A DNA stretch of 21,028 nucleotides from assembly GCA_946544685.1 (NCBI GenBank), contig CAMNML010000013.1, positions 1 through 21,028 on the forward strand, read 5' to 3'. The translations under genes and the position numbers were made by a program. Origin of the DNA: an uncultured Caryophanales bacterium. GTDB taxonomy: Bacteria; Bacillota_I; Bacilli_A; RF39; UBA660. The notes beneath the pieces are model-generated. The model worked only from the letters and a program-made list of their open reading frames with translations, was not told the origin of the DNA and ran no database searches. Numbering within the stretch: the first letter of the stretch is position 1; each line of letters starts with the position of its first letter. Below, one piece after another: positions 13,832 to 21,028 of the stretch.

Positions 13832-13853
13832 TTAATGATTTTTATGTTATATT
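13825..13853 (+). promoter_or_regulatory. Divergent promoter of the DUF192-YigZ operon
   Basis: TTGTCA (13825-13830), 17-nt spacer, TATATT (13848-13853) with extended -10 TG. RNA start near 13860 gives a 9-nt leader beginning at the GGTGAT ribosome binding site. Confidence 0.75.
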
Positions 13854-13868
13854 ATATTTGGTGATTTT

Positions 13869-14183
13869 ATGTATGTTTTTGCTAATAAAAAAAAATTTAA
13901 ACTTGTCGATTGTGATACTTTTCAATCAAGATTTATGGGATTAATGTTTATACGTGAATTTGATTATTGCATGATGTTTAAAAAGTGCAACAGTATCCAT
14001 ACATTTTTCATGAAGACTAATATTGATGTTGTTATGACTGATAAGGATAATAATGTTTTATTTGTTTTTAAAAATTTGAAGCCTTGGAAAATCATTACTC
14101 CTAAAAAAGGTGTTTATTCAACTTTTGAATTTCCTGCTGGGACTATTACTTCTAATATTAAAAAAATAAAGGTTGGTGAATAA
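13869..14183 (+). CDS. DUF192 family protein
   Basis: A 104-residue protein with the DUF192 pattern: an N-terminal strand, then SRFMGLMF, HTFFMKTNIDVVMTDKDNNVL, FKNLKPWKI and FEFPAGT. The family is a small beta-rich fold present in bacteria and archaea with no settled function. Many members have a signal peptide, but this one does not and is likely cytoplasmic. GGTGAT lies 4 nt upstream of the ATG. First gene of a three-gene plus-strand operon. Nothing in the sequence ties it to the pilus apart from the shared promoter region. Confidence 0.88.
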   Translation: MYVFANKKKFKLVDCDTFQSRFMGLMFIREFDYCMMFKKCNSIHTFFMKTNIDVVMTDKDNNVLFVFKNLKPWKIITPKKGVYSTFEFPAGTITSNIKKIKVGE

Positions 14184-14184
14184 A

Positions 14185-14448
14185 ATGAAGGATTTAGAAA
14201 AAAGAATTAGTGATATAGAAGCTCGTAATAAAAGAGTTGAGCTTGATAAGAGATGGGAAACTAGTTTTACTAGAAGGGTTTCTATTTGTATTTTAACTTA
14301 CATTATAGTTTTATTATTTTCTTATTTTATAAACAATTCAAATAATATATTTTTATCATCTTTGGTTCCTGTTATTGGTTTTACTTTATCTACTTTATCC
14401 GTAGGTTTGATAAGAAAGATTTGGGTAAATGCTATCAATAAGAAATAA
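14185..14448 (+). CDS. Small two-helix membrane protein with N-terminal coiled coil
   Basis: 87 residues: an N-terminal charged helix likely to form a coiled coil (MKDLEKRISDIEARNKRVE), the motif KRWETSFTRR, then two membrane helices (about 32-50 and 57-75) joined by a short NNSNN loop, and a basic end. The KxWExSxxRR segment followed by two helices looks like a conserved small family, but I know no function. An upstream in-frame TTG (14173) is rejected because GGTGA is correctly spaced to ATG 14185, which starts 1 nt after the DUF192 stop. It overlaps yigZ by 20 nt. Confidence 0.75.
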   Translation: MKDLEKRISDIEARNKRVELDKRWETSFTRRVSICILTYIIVLLFSYFINNSNNIFLSSLVPVIGFTLSTLSVGLIRKIWVNAINKK

Positions 14449-15022
14449 TATTGTTAATGAATTTATTATTAAAAAGTCTCGTTTTATTACATTTTTATTT
14501 CGTGTTGATAATGTTGATGATGTTAATAAATATCTTGATGATTTAAGTATTAAATATAAAGATGCAACTCATATTTGTTATGCATATATTATTGATAATA
14601 TTAAGAGATTTAGTGATAATGGTGAACCAGGTGGCACTGCTGGCATGCCTATTTTAAGTGTTTTAGAAAATAAAAAGATTGATCATATTTTATGTTGTGT
14701 AGTTAGATATTTTGGTGGTATTAAATTAGGCGCTAATGGACTTGTTCGTGCATATTCTAGTAGTTGCAATGAAGCTATCGATTGTTCTTCTGTTGTAGAA
14801 CTTATTCCAGGTTGCTTATGTAATATTATCTTTAATTATGATGATACTAAAACAGTTGATAGTTTGCTTGTTAATTCTAATATAATTAGTAAAAAATATT
14901 ATGATAAGGTTTCTTATGATTTTAAAATTGGTAGTTCTTGTTTAGATGGCATTAAATCTGAGCTGATAAAATATTGTGAATTAAAAATTATTGATAATTG
15001 TTATATAGAAAAAGACATCTAG
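14429..15022 (+). CDS. yigZ: YigZ/IMPACT family protein
   Basis: A 197-residue member of the YigZ/IMPACT (UPF0029) family: KKSRFI near the N-terminus, ATHICYAY, the signature DNGEPGGTAGMPIL (about 63-76) and VVRYFGGIKLGANGLVRAY (about 91-109), then a C-terminal ferredoxin-like domain. IMPACT proteins are linked to translation control in eukaryotes; the bacterial role is unsettled. The ATG at 14429 lies inside the previous gene with only a weak GGGT upstream, suggesting coupling. It ends in a bidirectional terminator whose loop holds its stop codon. Confidence 0.93.
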   Translation: MLSIRNNIVNEFIIKKSRFITFLFRVDNVDDVNKYLDDLSIKYKDATHICYAYIIDNIKRFSDNGEPGGTAGMPILSVLENKKIDHILCCVVRYFGGIKLGANGLVRAYSSSCNEAIDCSSVVELIPGCLCNIIFNYDDTKTVDSLLVNSNIISKKYYDKVSYDFKIGSSCLDGIKSELIKYCELKIIDNCYIEKDI

Positions 15023-15035
15023 AGTGATGTCTTTT
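15010..15035. terminator. Bidirectional terminator with overlapping stop codons
   Basis: A 10-bp stem AAAAGACATC/GATGTCTTTT (15010-15019 with 15026-15035), 6-nt loop, T-rich on both sides. CTAG at 15019-15022 provides TAG to yigZ on the plus strand and to the Lys-rich ORF on the minus strand. Confidence 0.9.
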
Positions 15036-15252
15036 CTATTTCTTTTCTTCTTACTATTTCTTTTTTCTTTACTATTCCACTTTTTTTAGTAATAGTTGGT
15101 TTGAGTGTATTTTTTTCTCTTGATTTTTTCACTAATTCTTCTTGTTCAATTTTATGTTTTTTTATTGTTTGTCTAATTCTTTTTTCGGTTTTTTTATCTT
15201 TTTTCTTTAGTGCTTCTATTTTACTTTCTAGTATTATTTCTTTTTTTTGCAT
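15019..15252 (-). CDS. Small lysine-rich coiled-coil protein
   Basis: 77 residues, about one third Lys/Arg with many Glu. Residues about 3-50 are predicted as one long charged helix. No membrane segment. It starts inside the last codons of the YfhO-family gene (19-nt overlap) with GAGG 4 nt before ATG 15252, and ends at a CTAG within a terminator loop shared with yigZ. Correct ribosome binding site, operon position and placement against a terminator favour a real gene despite low complexity; a spurious Lys-rich frame in AT-rich DNA is the alternative. Function unknown. Confidence 0.55.
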   Translation of the reverse strand: MQKKEIILESKIEALKKKDKKTEKRIRQTIKKHKIEQEELVKKSREKNTLKPTITKKSGIVKKKEIVRRKEIEKTSL

Positions 15253-17738
15253 TTTACCTCATTAATTGTAAATAACATTATTCCTAATGCACTAATTATT
15301 ATTCCTAGTTTTAATCCTTGTGGAATATATTTAAATTCTACAACATGATTTCCTTTTTGTAGTTCAACACCTATTAATGTATCAAATATTTGTGTTGGTT
15401 TTATTTCTTTTCCATCTACTATTACTTTCATTCCTTTATCAAATGGTATAGATGTATATAGAATTTGATTTTGTTTTTGGACGTTTATATTTGTTTTTAT
15501 ATAATCTTTTTTGTATTCTATTATTTTTAGTTCGTCGTGTTGTTTTAATATTTGGATTGATTTTTTAAATTTGTCCATATCTAGTGTATAGAACATTATA
15601 TCTTTTGGTTTTATTGTTTCTTCAAGTAAAACATATTCAATTTCTAGTGTTTCATTTTGATTAAATTTTCCTAGTTCTACTACATTATAATTATAATTAT
15701 TTTGATCTGTTATATCTATTATACTTTTTCCATTTAACAGTATATCTATTTTTTTTGTTTTTTCACTAGCTATGTAGTTATATAATACACCTGCATTTTC
15801 TGTTGTTAGATTTATTTTTATTGATGCTTTTTCATTTTTGTTTATTTTTTTATATGTTGTTTTGTCTTTTTCATCTAATTCTAAGTTATTAAGTTCAATT
15901 TTATAGTTATTTTTTATAAATACATTTTCTATATTTCTATCCATCGATTTTAAAATATTATTTTGATTTTCAAATGGATCAAGTTTTTTTAGTTTTAAAT
16001 TTTTTATGTTATCTTCTGTTGAAAAGCCTATTGGAAGATTATAATTATTTTCGTATGTATTTATATTTTTATATGTTTCTATTTTGTTATAGTAGTTTAA
16101 ATTTTTATTAGATAAAATATATTTTATATTAAATAGTGAATTAGTTACAGGTGTCGATCCGTTATAGTTTGTAATGTAAAATCTATTAAAAATTCCTAAA
16201 TATTTTCCTAATAATTCATTGTTTTTTTCTTCGTATACTGAGCTAAAATGTGATATACCATTATAGTTTAATAATAGTTCATCATTAGTTGAATATGAGT
16301 AATCTTTTTCTAGTCTGTAGAATTTTTCTTTTTCATTTAATTTATCTATTATATATCCTGTATCACTTACAAAGTTTTTATATTTTTCTTTATCTTGATA
16401 TTTTATGTTTATAACTATTAAAAAATCATTCAAAAACATTTCTAATATTATCAATAGTATTATTGATTTTTTTATTTTTTTATTTTTTGATAGATATATT
16501 AAATATACTATTAAAAGTATAAATGTTCCTAGTGTTTTATAGTACATTGTCTTTGTATATAATAGTTTATCTACTACTATTGTTAGTATAAATGAATATA
16601 ATATGAATTTTTTTATAAATTCTTTATCTATTGTATCTAGTTTTATTATGCTTTTGTATGCAATTATAAGCATTATAAAATCGAATATGAATGAGTATCT
16701 AAATGGAAATCCATATGGATGCTTAAATGTGTGCCAAATTACGTCTATTGGATAAAATACAAAACTTATTATGAATACTGATAATAATATTAATGATGCT
16801 TTTTTTTCTTTTTGATTTATTTTCTTATTAAAGAAATAATAAATTACTAGTACTACTATTATTAGTGATATATATATATTTGGGCATCCTACTTCTAGGT
16901 CCGTTGTCTTAAATGATCCTATATAAAATCTTGTAATTAAATCAAATAGCGCAAATTTTTGATTTGGGATAAATTCTTGTAGTATACCACTTGCTTTTCC
17001 TGATAGTAATGACATTAGTGAAGGTGCTAGTACTACTCCACTTGTTAATACTGATAGTAATATATATTTTATAATGTTGATTATTTCTTTTGTTATTATC
17101 TTGTTTTCTTTTAGGTAATGTTTATATATAAAATAAATTAATGATGCTATACATGACATATATCCAATATAATAGTTGCATATTATTGATATTGTTAGCG
17201 ATATATAGAATAATTTTGGTTTATTTTCTATTAGTTTGTCTATTCCTAAGAATATTATTGGTAATAGTATTACTCCATCAAGCCACATTATATTTTGACT
17301 ATATACGATGTTATATGCCATCATTGAATAAATTATGCTGAATGTTAAGCTTGTTAATTTATTATTTTTAAATGTTTTATCAAAATATATATAACTTGTT
17401 AGACCTGCGAATGATATTTTTAGTATATTTATTATTAGAATTGCGGTTGGTATATTTATTCTATCGAATAGGACTATTATGAGATTAAATGGACTCATTA
17501 GGTAATACGTAATTATACCCAACATGTTTCCACCTAATGTTTTACTGAATGAATAAAAAGGACTAATAGTTCCACTTAGTATATTCTTTAGTGCATTAAA
17601 AAATGCTACATATTGATCTGCTAGATCTACTGTTAATATACTTTTTTCTCCTCCTATTACACCTACCGTTAGATATAATAATATCATTAAAATACACGGT
17701 ATTAAAAATGATAAAAATATGTACTTTTTATTTTTCAT
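15234..17738 (-). CDS. YfhO-family multi-pass membrane protein
   Basis: An 834-residue protein of the YfhO family (PF09586), large membrane proteins with a GT-C-like fold; the Bacillus and Listeria homologues are tied to glycosylation of lipoteichoic acid or other envelope glycans. The N-terminal signature VDLADQYVAFFNALK after the first helix is typical and includes the acidic residues expected at the active site (D36, D40 in TVDLADQY). Roughly a dozen helices run to about residue 450, followed by a mostly soluble beta-rich region (about 480-800) and a last helix (about 808-824). GAGGTGAAAC precedes the ATG, which overlaps the upstream gene by 11 nt. Likely works with that gene on surface glycans; substrate unknown. 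Confidence 0.88.
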   Translation of the reverse strand: MKNKKYIFLSFLIPCILMILLYLTVGVIGGEKSILTVDLADQYVAFFNALKNILSGTISPFYSFSKTLGGNMLGIITYYLMSPFNLIIVLFDRINIPTAILIINILKISFAGLTSYIYFDKTFKNNKLTSLTFSIIYSMMAYNIVYSQNIMWLDGVILLPIIFLGIDKLIENKPKLFYISLTISIICNYYIGYMSCIASLIYFIYKHYLKENKIITKEIINIIKYILLSVLTSGVVLAPSLMSLLSGKASGILQEFIPNQKFALFDLITRFYIGSFKTTDLEVGCPNIYISLIIVVLVIYYFFNKKINQKEKKASLILLSVFIISFVFYPIDVIWHTFKHPYGFPFRYSFIFDFIMLIIAYKSIIKLDTIDKEFIKKFILYSFILTIVVDKLLYTKTMYYKTLGTFILLIVYLIYLSKNKKIKKSIILLIILEMFLNDFLIVINIKYQDKEKYKNFVSDTGYIIDKLNEKEKFYRLEKDYSYSTNDELLLNYNGISHFSSVYEEKNNELLGKYLGIFNRFYITNYNGSTPVTNSLFNIKYILSNKNLNYYNKIETYKNINTYENNYNLPIGFSTEDNIKNLKLKKLDPFENQNNILKSMDRNIENVFIKNNYKIELNNLELDEKDKTTYKKINKNEKASIKINLTTENAGVLYNYIASEKTKKIDILLNGKSIIDITDQNNYNYNVVELGKFNQNETLEIEYVLLEETIKPKDIMFYTLDMDKFKKSIQILKQHDELKIIEYKKDYIKTNINVQKQNQILYTSIPFDKGMKVIVDGKEIKPTQIFDTLIGVELQKGNHVVEFKYIPQGLKLGIIISALGIMLFTINEVKCKKKK

Positions 17739-19368
17739 GTTTCACCTCTTTTATTATATATGGTATAAATATTAGAACTGATATTAATGATATTATTTTT
17801 GCTATTTGAGATAGTTTTGTCCCTTTATATTGTACATTTATTGTACCTGTTTTTATATCATTTATTTTTATACCTAGTAAACCATTTTGTGTTTTAAATG
17901 TTTCTAAATTTTGTTTATCCATTTTTGATTCATATCCTTTATAATATATTAAAGGTAATTCCATATATGTGTTTGTTTCATTTTGTTTGAAATCAATATT
18001 CATCGTTGTTCCTATTTTTGTAAATTTAGTTTCTATTTCATTATTTGAAGTAATTATTTTTCCTCTGTTTTTTATATATTCTTTGTCAACTTCTATTGGA
18101 AGATATTCAGCATATGATGCATCATATTCTACTATGTTTTTTATTCTTTTTGGTAAAATTGAAATTATAAACATTGATATTAATGATATGGATGATATTA
18201 TAAATACATTTTTTAATAGTCTTTTTGATTCGTTTATTTTTGATATAAGTATGCTTCCTGATATTGTTAATAATAGCGTTGGTATCATATAGAATCTCCA
18301 TGGAAATTGTATCATGTATAATAATTTCTTTATTATATTTAGTTTCCAAATTGGTGTTATTGTGGTAAGTAATAAGAATACTATACTTATTACAAATGAT
18401 TCATTAATGAATTTATCTTTTATTTCTTTATGTTTAAGTTTTTTATATATTAAATATATAAAGATTATACCTATTCCGGATGGAACCCAGTATTTTTTTA
18501 ATATTACTTTTCTTAAATTTGGTATTTCTAAAAATAATAAATATATTGGTACTGTTCTTTTTGATAAATCGAATTCGCTAATATTTGATGTATTGTTATA
18601 GTAAAATGTTTGCGACATCATTTGTTCTAGCATTGGTAATAAGAAAAATGATGTTATTAGTAGTGTTATTAGTGCGGCAATTATTAAATAAATATATCTT
18701 TTTTCTTTTAATAGTTGTTTTATATTTATTACACATAAAATAAGCAATATAATTCCTATTATATATGTTGAAACCACATGTGATAATATTAATCCTGTCA
18801 TTCCTATTGTTAGAATATAGAATTTCTTTTTATCTTTAAAGATTATTTCATATATTCCATATATTATTAATGGCATAAATATAAATGCTAATGTTTCTCC
18901 AAGGGCTGCTCTTTCATACATATCTACTAGTCTATATGATGCAAATGCGTATATAGTACAACCTAGTATACTTGAGTATTTGTTTTTGCTTATTCCTTTT
19001 ATTGATATATATATGGATAATATTGAAAGAAAATTTATTAATATTAAAAATATTTTATATGAGTTTATTACTTTTATTCCTAGCGCAGTAATGATTGCTG
19101 GAATGTATAGAAATATATCTGGGTAGAATAATCCGTTTGCGTATCCATAATCATTAAAATATCCAGGATATACTCCTTTGAAGAATTTAAAATTTTTAAT
19201 ATTATCTGCAATAGCACTTATTCTTGATAGGTGAAAGTATGTATCATCGCCTTTTTTTATACCAGGGAATATGAATACAGGTATACTTGCTATTAGTGTT
19301 AAAATTAAAATAAATATTATCGTATTTTTTTTATTTTTAGTTATTTTATTATATATTTTTTCAATCAT
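17728..19368 (-). CDS. PTPS-related GT-C-like membrane protein
   Basis: 546 residues, about 10-12 helices to residue 420 and a C-terminal extracellular-type domain with a last helix near the end. After the first helix comes KKGDDTYFHLSRI (D41, D42, H46), then a PGYFNDYGYANGLFYPD segment, as in the family labelled 6-pyruvoyl-tetrahydropterin synthase-related (PF10131). That label is misleading: the layout is that of a lipid-linked-sugar glycosyltransferase of GT-C type, with the DD pair in the first outer loop. AAAGGA lies 7 nt before the ATG. First of three overlapping genes; its last codons overlap the YfhO-family start. Function is inferred from family and neighbours. Confidence 0.82.
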   Translation of the reverse strand: MIEKIYNKITKNKKNTIIFILILTLIASIPVFIFPGIKKGDDTYFHLSRISAIADNIKNFKFFKGVYPGYFNDYGYANGLFYPDIFLYIPAIITALGIKVINSYKIFLILINFLSILSIYISIKGISKNKYSSILGCTIYAFASYRLVDMYERAALGETLAFIFMPLIIYGIYEIIFKDKKKFYILTIGMTGLILSHVVSTYIIGIILLILCVINIKQLLKEKRYIYLIIAALITLLITSFFLLPMLEQMMSQTFYYNNTSNISEFDLSKRTVPIYLLFLEIPNLRKVILKKYWVPSGIGIIFIYLIYKKLKHKEIKDKFINESFVISIVFLLLTTITPIWKLNIIKKLLYMIQFPWRFYMIPTLLLTISGSILISKINESKRLLKNVFIISSISLISMFIISILPKRIKNIVEYDASYAEYLPIEVDKEYIKNRGKIITSNNEIETKFTKIGTTMNIDFKQNETNTYMELPLIYYKGYESKMDKQNLETFKTQNGLLGIKINDIKTGTINVQYKGTKLSQIAKIISLISVLIFIPYIIKEVKHEK

Positions 19369-19391
19369 ACTTTGTTCCTTTCAAGTATATT

Positions 19392-19420
19392 ATTTTACCA
19401 TATTTTTTTGTTTTTTTCTA
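19392..19420 (-). promoter_or_regulatory. Promoter of the PTPS-related/YfhO operon
   Basis: TAGAAA (19420-19415, 4 of 6), 17-nt spacer, TAAAAT (19397-19392) with extended -10 TG. The -35 box includes the stop codon of the lipoprotein gene. RNA start near 19385. Confidence 0.55.
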
Positions 19421-19819
19421 TTTACATATATATCCATTATTTTCATAGTATTTTATTTGTTCGTGTTGTTCATCTAATATGTTGAATTTTTCTATTATTA
19501 TGTTGGATGCTTCTTTTTTATTTATTTCATATGTAAATATACTATCGTCTATATTTAGTGTTGCTCCTGTTGTTTGTTTAAATAAGTTTTGTTCTGATTT
19601 TTTGCTATTTATTATGCTTTCTTCAATATTGTCATATTTTTCTGTTATCGTAATTGTTTCTACATTTCCTTGTTTTGATTTTATTTCTATTTTTGTTTCT
19701 AAATTATTACCATTTATTGTTTCTTTTTTTGTACAGGTTTTAGTAATATATCCTTTTCCTGCTTCTCCAAGACATCCGGTTAATAATAATGATATTATTA
19801 GAATTATGTTTTTTTTCAT
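19418..19819 (-). CDS. Small lipoprotein
   Basis: 133 residues with a lipoprotein signal: MKKN, a hydrophobic stretch and the lipobox LLTGC with Cys16 as the lipidated residue after signal peptidase II cleavage. The mature part has TCTKKE, alternating strands and KYDN, resembling the DUF1307/YehR type of small lipoprotein, but this is only a pattern impression. A second and third Cys (in KTCTKK and at the C-terminal YICK) could pair outside the cell. ATG 19819 has AGGAGA upstream; extending the frame to 19849 would run into the terminator of the preceding gene and is rejected. No promoter is obvious, so read-through from the kinase gene may supply it. Confidence 0.82.
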   Translation of the reverse strand: MKKNIILIISLLLTGCLGEAGKGYITKTCTKKETINGNNLETKIEIKSKQGNVETITITEKYDNIEESIINSKKSEQNLFKQTTGATLNIDDSIFTYEINKKEASNIIIEKFNILDEQHEQIKYYENNGYICK

Positions 19820-19832
19820 ATATTCTCCTATT

Positions 19833-19855
19833 AAAAAGTACTGTATCACAGTACT
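19833..19855 (-). terminator. Terminator after the kinase-like gene
   Basis: A 7-bp stem AGTACTG/CAGTACT (19837-19843 with 19849-19855), 5-nt loop, T-rich on the minus strand, 1 nt after the stop codon at 19857-19859. Confidence 0.85.
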
Positions 19856-19856
19856 A

Positions 19857-21028
19857 TTATTTTGTCTTTTTTAATTCTTCTTGTAGGTTTTCTTTTAATA
19901 TATAATTTTTAAATCCTTCTTCTATGTAGTGTTCTTTTATAAATTCCTTATCTTTATTTAGCATTATGTATATTGGACTTTCTGTTACATTTTTTATTTT
20001 ATTTAATACTTCTAATCCACTTTCATTTTTTAATTCATCATCTATTAATATGAATTCAAATTTTTCTTTTTTAAGTCTTTCTAATGCATCTTTCCCATAT
20101 AAAGAGTTTATTATTTCATAGTCTTCATATAAACCTTGAATTTCATTTACTATATCATTATCTACACTTACTATTAATATCTTTTTTTCATTTAGTATTT
20201 TTTTTGAGTATTTTTCTAATGAACTTTTTTTATTATTTTCTTCTTTTACTTGTTGATCAAGAATTATTAAAAAATTAGTTCCTTTATTCTCTTCACTTTT
20301 TATTATAAAGCTTCCATTCATTGTTTTTATGATTTTATGCGCAAGTGGTAGTGATATATCTAATTTGTCTATTCTTTCTTGTTCTTGTTCTTCAATATCT
20401 CCTGATACGTTTAGAATTGTATTTATTTTGTGTAGACTCATTCCTTTTCCTGAATCTGAAACGTCTATCATTAATCTGCATATTCCATATTTTATTATTG
20501 TGTTTATGCTTAGTTCTATAAATCCTTCTTCTGTATATTTTATTGAATCAAATATAACAGATAGTACTACTTGTTTTATTTTTGTTTTATCTCCTTGTAA
20601 GTATTCAGGGATATTTTCTGATATATCATATCTAAATTCAATATTTTTATTTGAATTTTTTATTTCTGATTTTATTCTTAGTTTTAACTCTTCAAAAAAG
20701 TTTTTTGTATTGTATGTAGTTTCTACTATTTTTAGGTTACTAATATCCATTTTTGATACATCTAATGCGTTATTTACATATGTATAAAGTTGCTTTGAAT
20801 TTATATTTATTTGTTTTATATTTTCTTCTTTTATTTCTTTTTTGTCTTCTAACATTTTACCACTAATGCTTGTTATATCTTGTAGTGGTTTTTTTAAGTC
20901 TTGTGAAATTTTAAATATAAATTTTGTTTTTTCTTCATAGTTTTGTTCTGTTAGTTTTTTGTTTTCACTTAATTCTTCAACCATCTGCATATCTGGGTTT
21001 TCAATTGTAAAGTACATTAATGCGGTTA
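19857..21028 (-). CDS. Degenerate hybrid sensor histidine kinase, C-terminal part (partial)
   Basis: The frame is open to the window edge upstream of the Met at 21017 (three more codons, no stop), so the sensor part is missing. Residues below count from that Met. A DHp-like helix pair follows a coiled linker; the H-box reads KISQDLKKPLQD, with Gln39 where the phosphoacceptor His belongs. The HATPase region keeps KYTEEG and the G1 box DSGKG (188-192), but the N-box has Asp157 for Asn and the G2 GLGLA is SLPLA (222-226). A receiver domain (about 278-386) keeps a phosphorylatable Asp (D326 in FILIDD) and Lys375, while its acidic pocket (IVSVDND) is altered. Probably a pseudokinase scaffold or a receiver-driven switch. 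A terminator follows, then a lipoprotein gene. Confidence 0.8.
   Translation of the reverse strand, partial: TALMYFTIENPDMQMVEELSENKKLTEQNYEEKTKFIFKISQDLKKPLQDITSISGKMLEDKKEIKEENIKQININSKQLYTYVNNALDVSKMDISNLKIVETTYNTKNFFEELKLRIKSEIKNSNKNIEFRYDISENIPEYLQGDKTKIKQVVLSVIFDSIKYTEEGFIELSINTIIKYGICRLMIDVSDSGKGMSLHKINTILNVSGDIEEQEQERIDKLDISLPLAHKIIKTMNGSFIIKSEENKGTNFLIILDQQVKEENNKKSSLEKYSKKILNEKKILIVSVDNDIVNEIQGLYEDYEIINSLYGKDALERLKKEKFEFILIDDELKNESGLEVLNKIKNVTESPIYIMLNKDKEFIKEHYIEEGFKNYILKENLQEELKKTK

Noticed and set aside
18122..18349. 75-codon minus-strand ORF inside the PTPS-related gene
   Set aside because: Same strand but another frame, low-complexity Asn/Ile/Lys content and no ribosome binding site.
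1..21028. CRISPR arrays, tRNA or rRNA genes, insertion sequences, phage genes
   Set aside because: No regularly spaced repeats, no tRNA-like cloverleaf stretches, no transposase, integrase or phage structural genes were seen in either strand.

Overview
The window is very AT-rich, densely packed bacterial DNA from a low-GC Gram-positive relative. The basis is A/T-rich codon use, strong AGGAGG-type ribosome binding sites, many short U-tailed hairpin terminators, a Tad pilus operon with no outer-membrane secretin gene, and a lipoprotein with a typical lipobox. Trp is read from TGG and TGA is used as a stop (12056-12058), so the Mycoplasma code is not in use. An uncultured gut-type lineage of Bacilli/Mycoplasmatota (RF39-like) fits best, but that placement is inference.

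Layout, left to right. (1) 1-137: the start of a membrane protein leaving the window on the minus strand, probably an AI-2E-family transporter. (2) 193-1059: a type IV prepilin-like protein with two Ig-like (DUF5011-type) domains and its own promoter. (3) 1160-3213: rpsB-tsf with a structured rpsB leader and an intergenic attenuator; S2 carries a long basic tail ending in a Rho-N/SAP-like module. (4) 3284-3632: a gene-poor stretch that looks like a compact type I toxin-antitoxin locus. It has a 25-residue hydrophobic/basic peptide on the minus strand, a convergent small RNA on the plus strand, a shared bidirectional terminator, direct repeats that would let the two RNAs pair, and a hairpin that buries the ribosome binding site. 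(5) 3648-7439: uvrC-trpS-(HExxH protein), transcribed leftward. (6) 7501-13766: a Tad (Flp) pilus cluster on the minus strand: flp pilin with its own promoter and terminator, then tadE, a second TadE-like gene, a TadZ/CpaE-like ATPase, tadA, tadB, tadC and a GFTLIEL-type prepilin. TadB carries two predicted extracellular Ig-like domains before its first membrane helix. (7) 13869-15022, plus strand: DUF192 protein, small two-helix membrane protein, YigZ-family protein. They are driven by a promoter whose -35 box coincides with that of flp. (8) 15019-19368, minus strand: a PTPS-related GT-C-like membrane protein, a YfhO-family membrane protein and a small Lys-rich protein. (9) 19418-19819: a lipoprotein. 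(10) 19857-21028: the C-terminal part of a hybrid histidine kinase that has lost its phosphoacceptor His.

How it fits together: most of the non-housekeeping content is surface-directed (pilus, prepilins with Ig-like modules, glycan-type membrane enzymes, lipoprotein, kinase-like sensor). The part I consider most likely to be undescribed is the toxin-antitoxin-like locus between rpsB and the HExxH gene. The rpsB leader, the TadB ectodomain fusion and the degenerate kinase come next.
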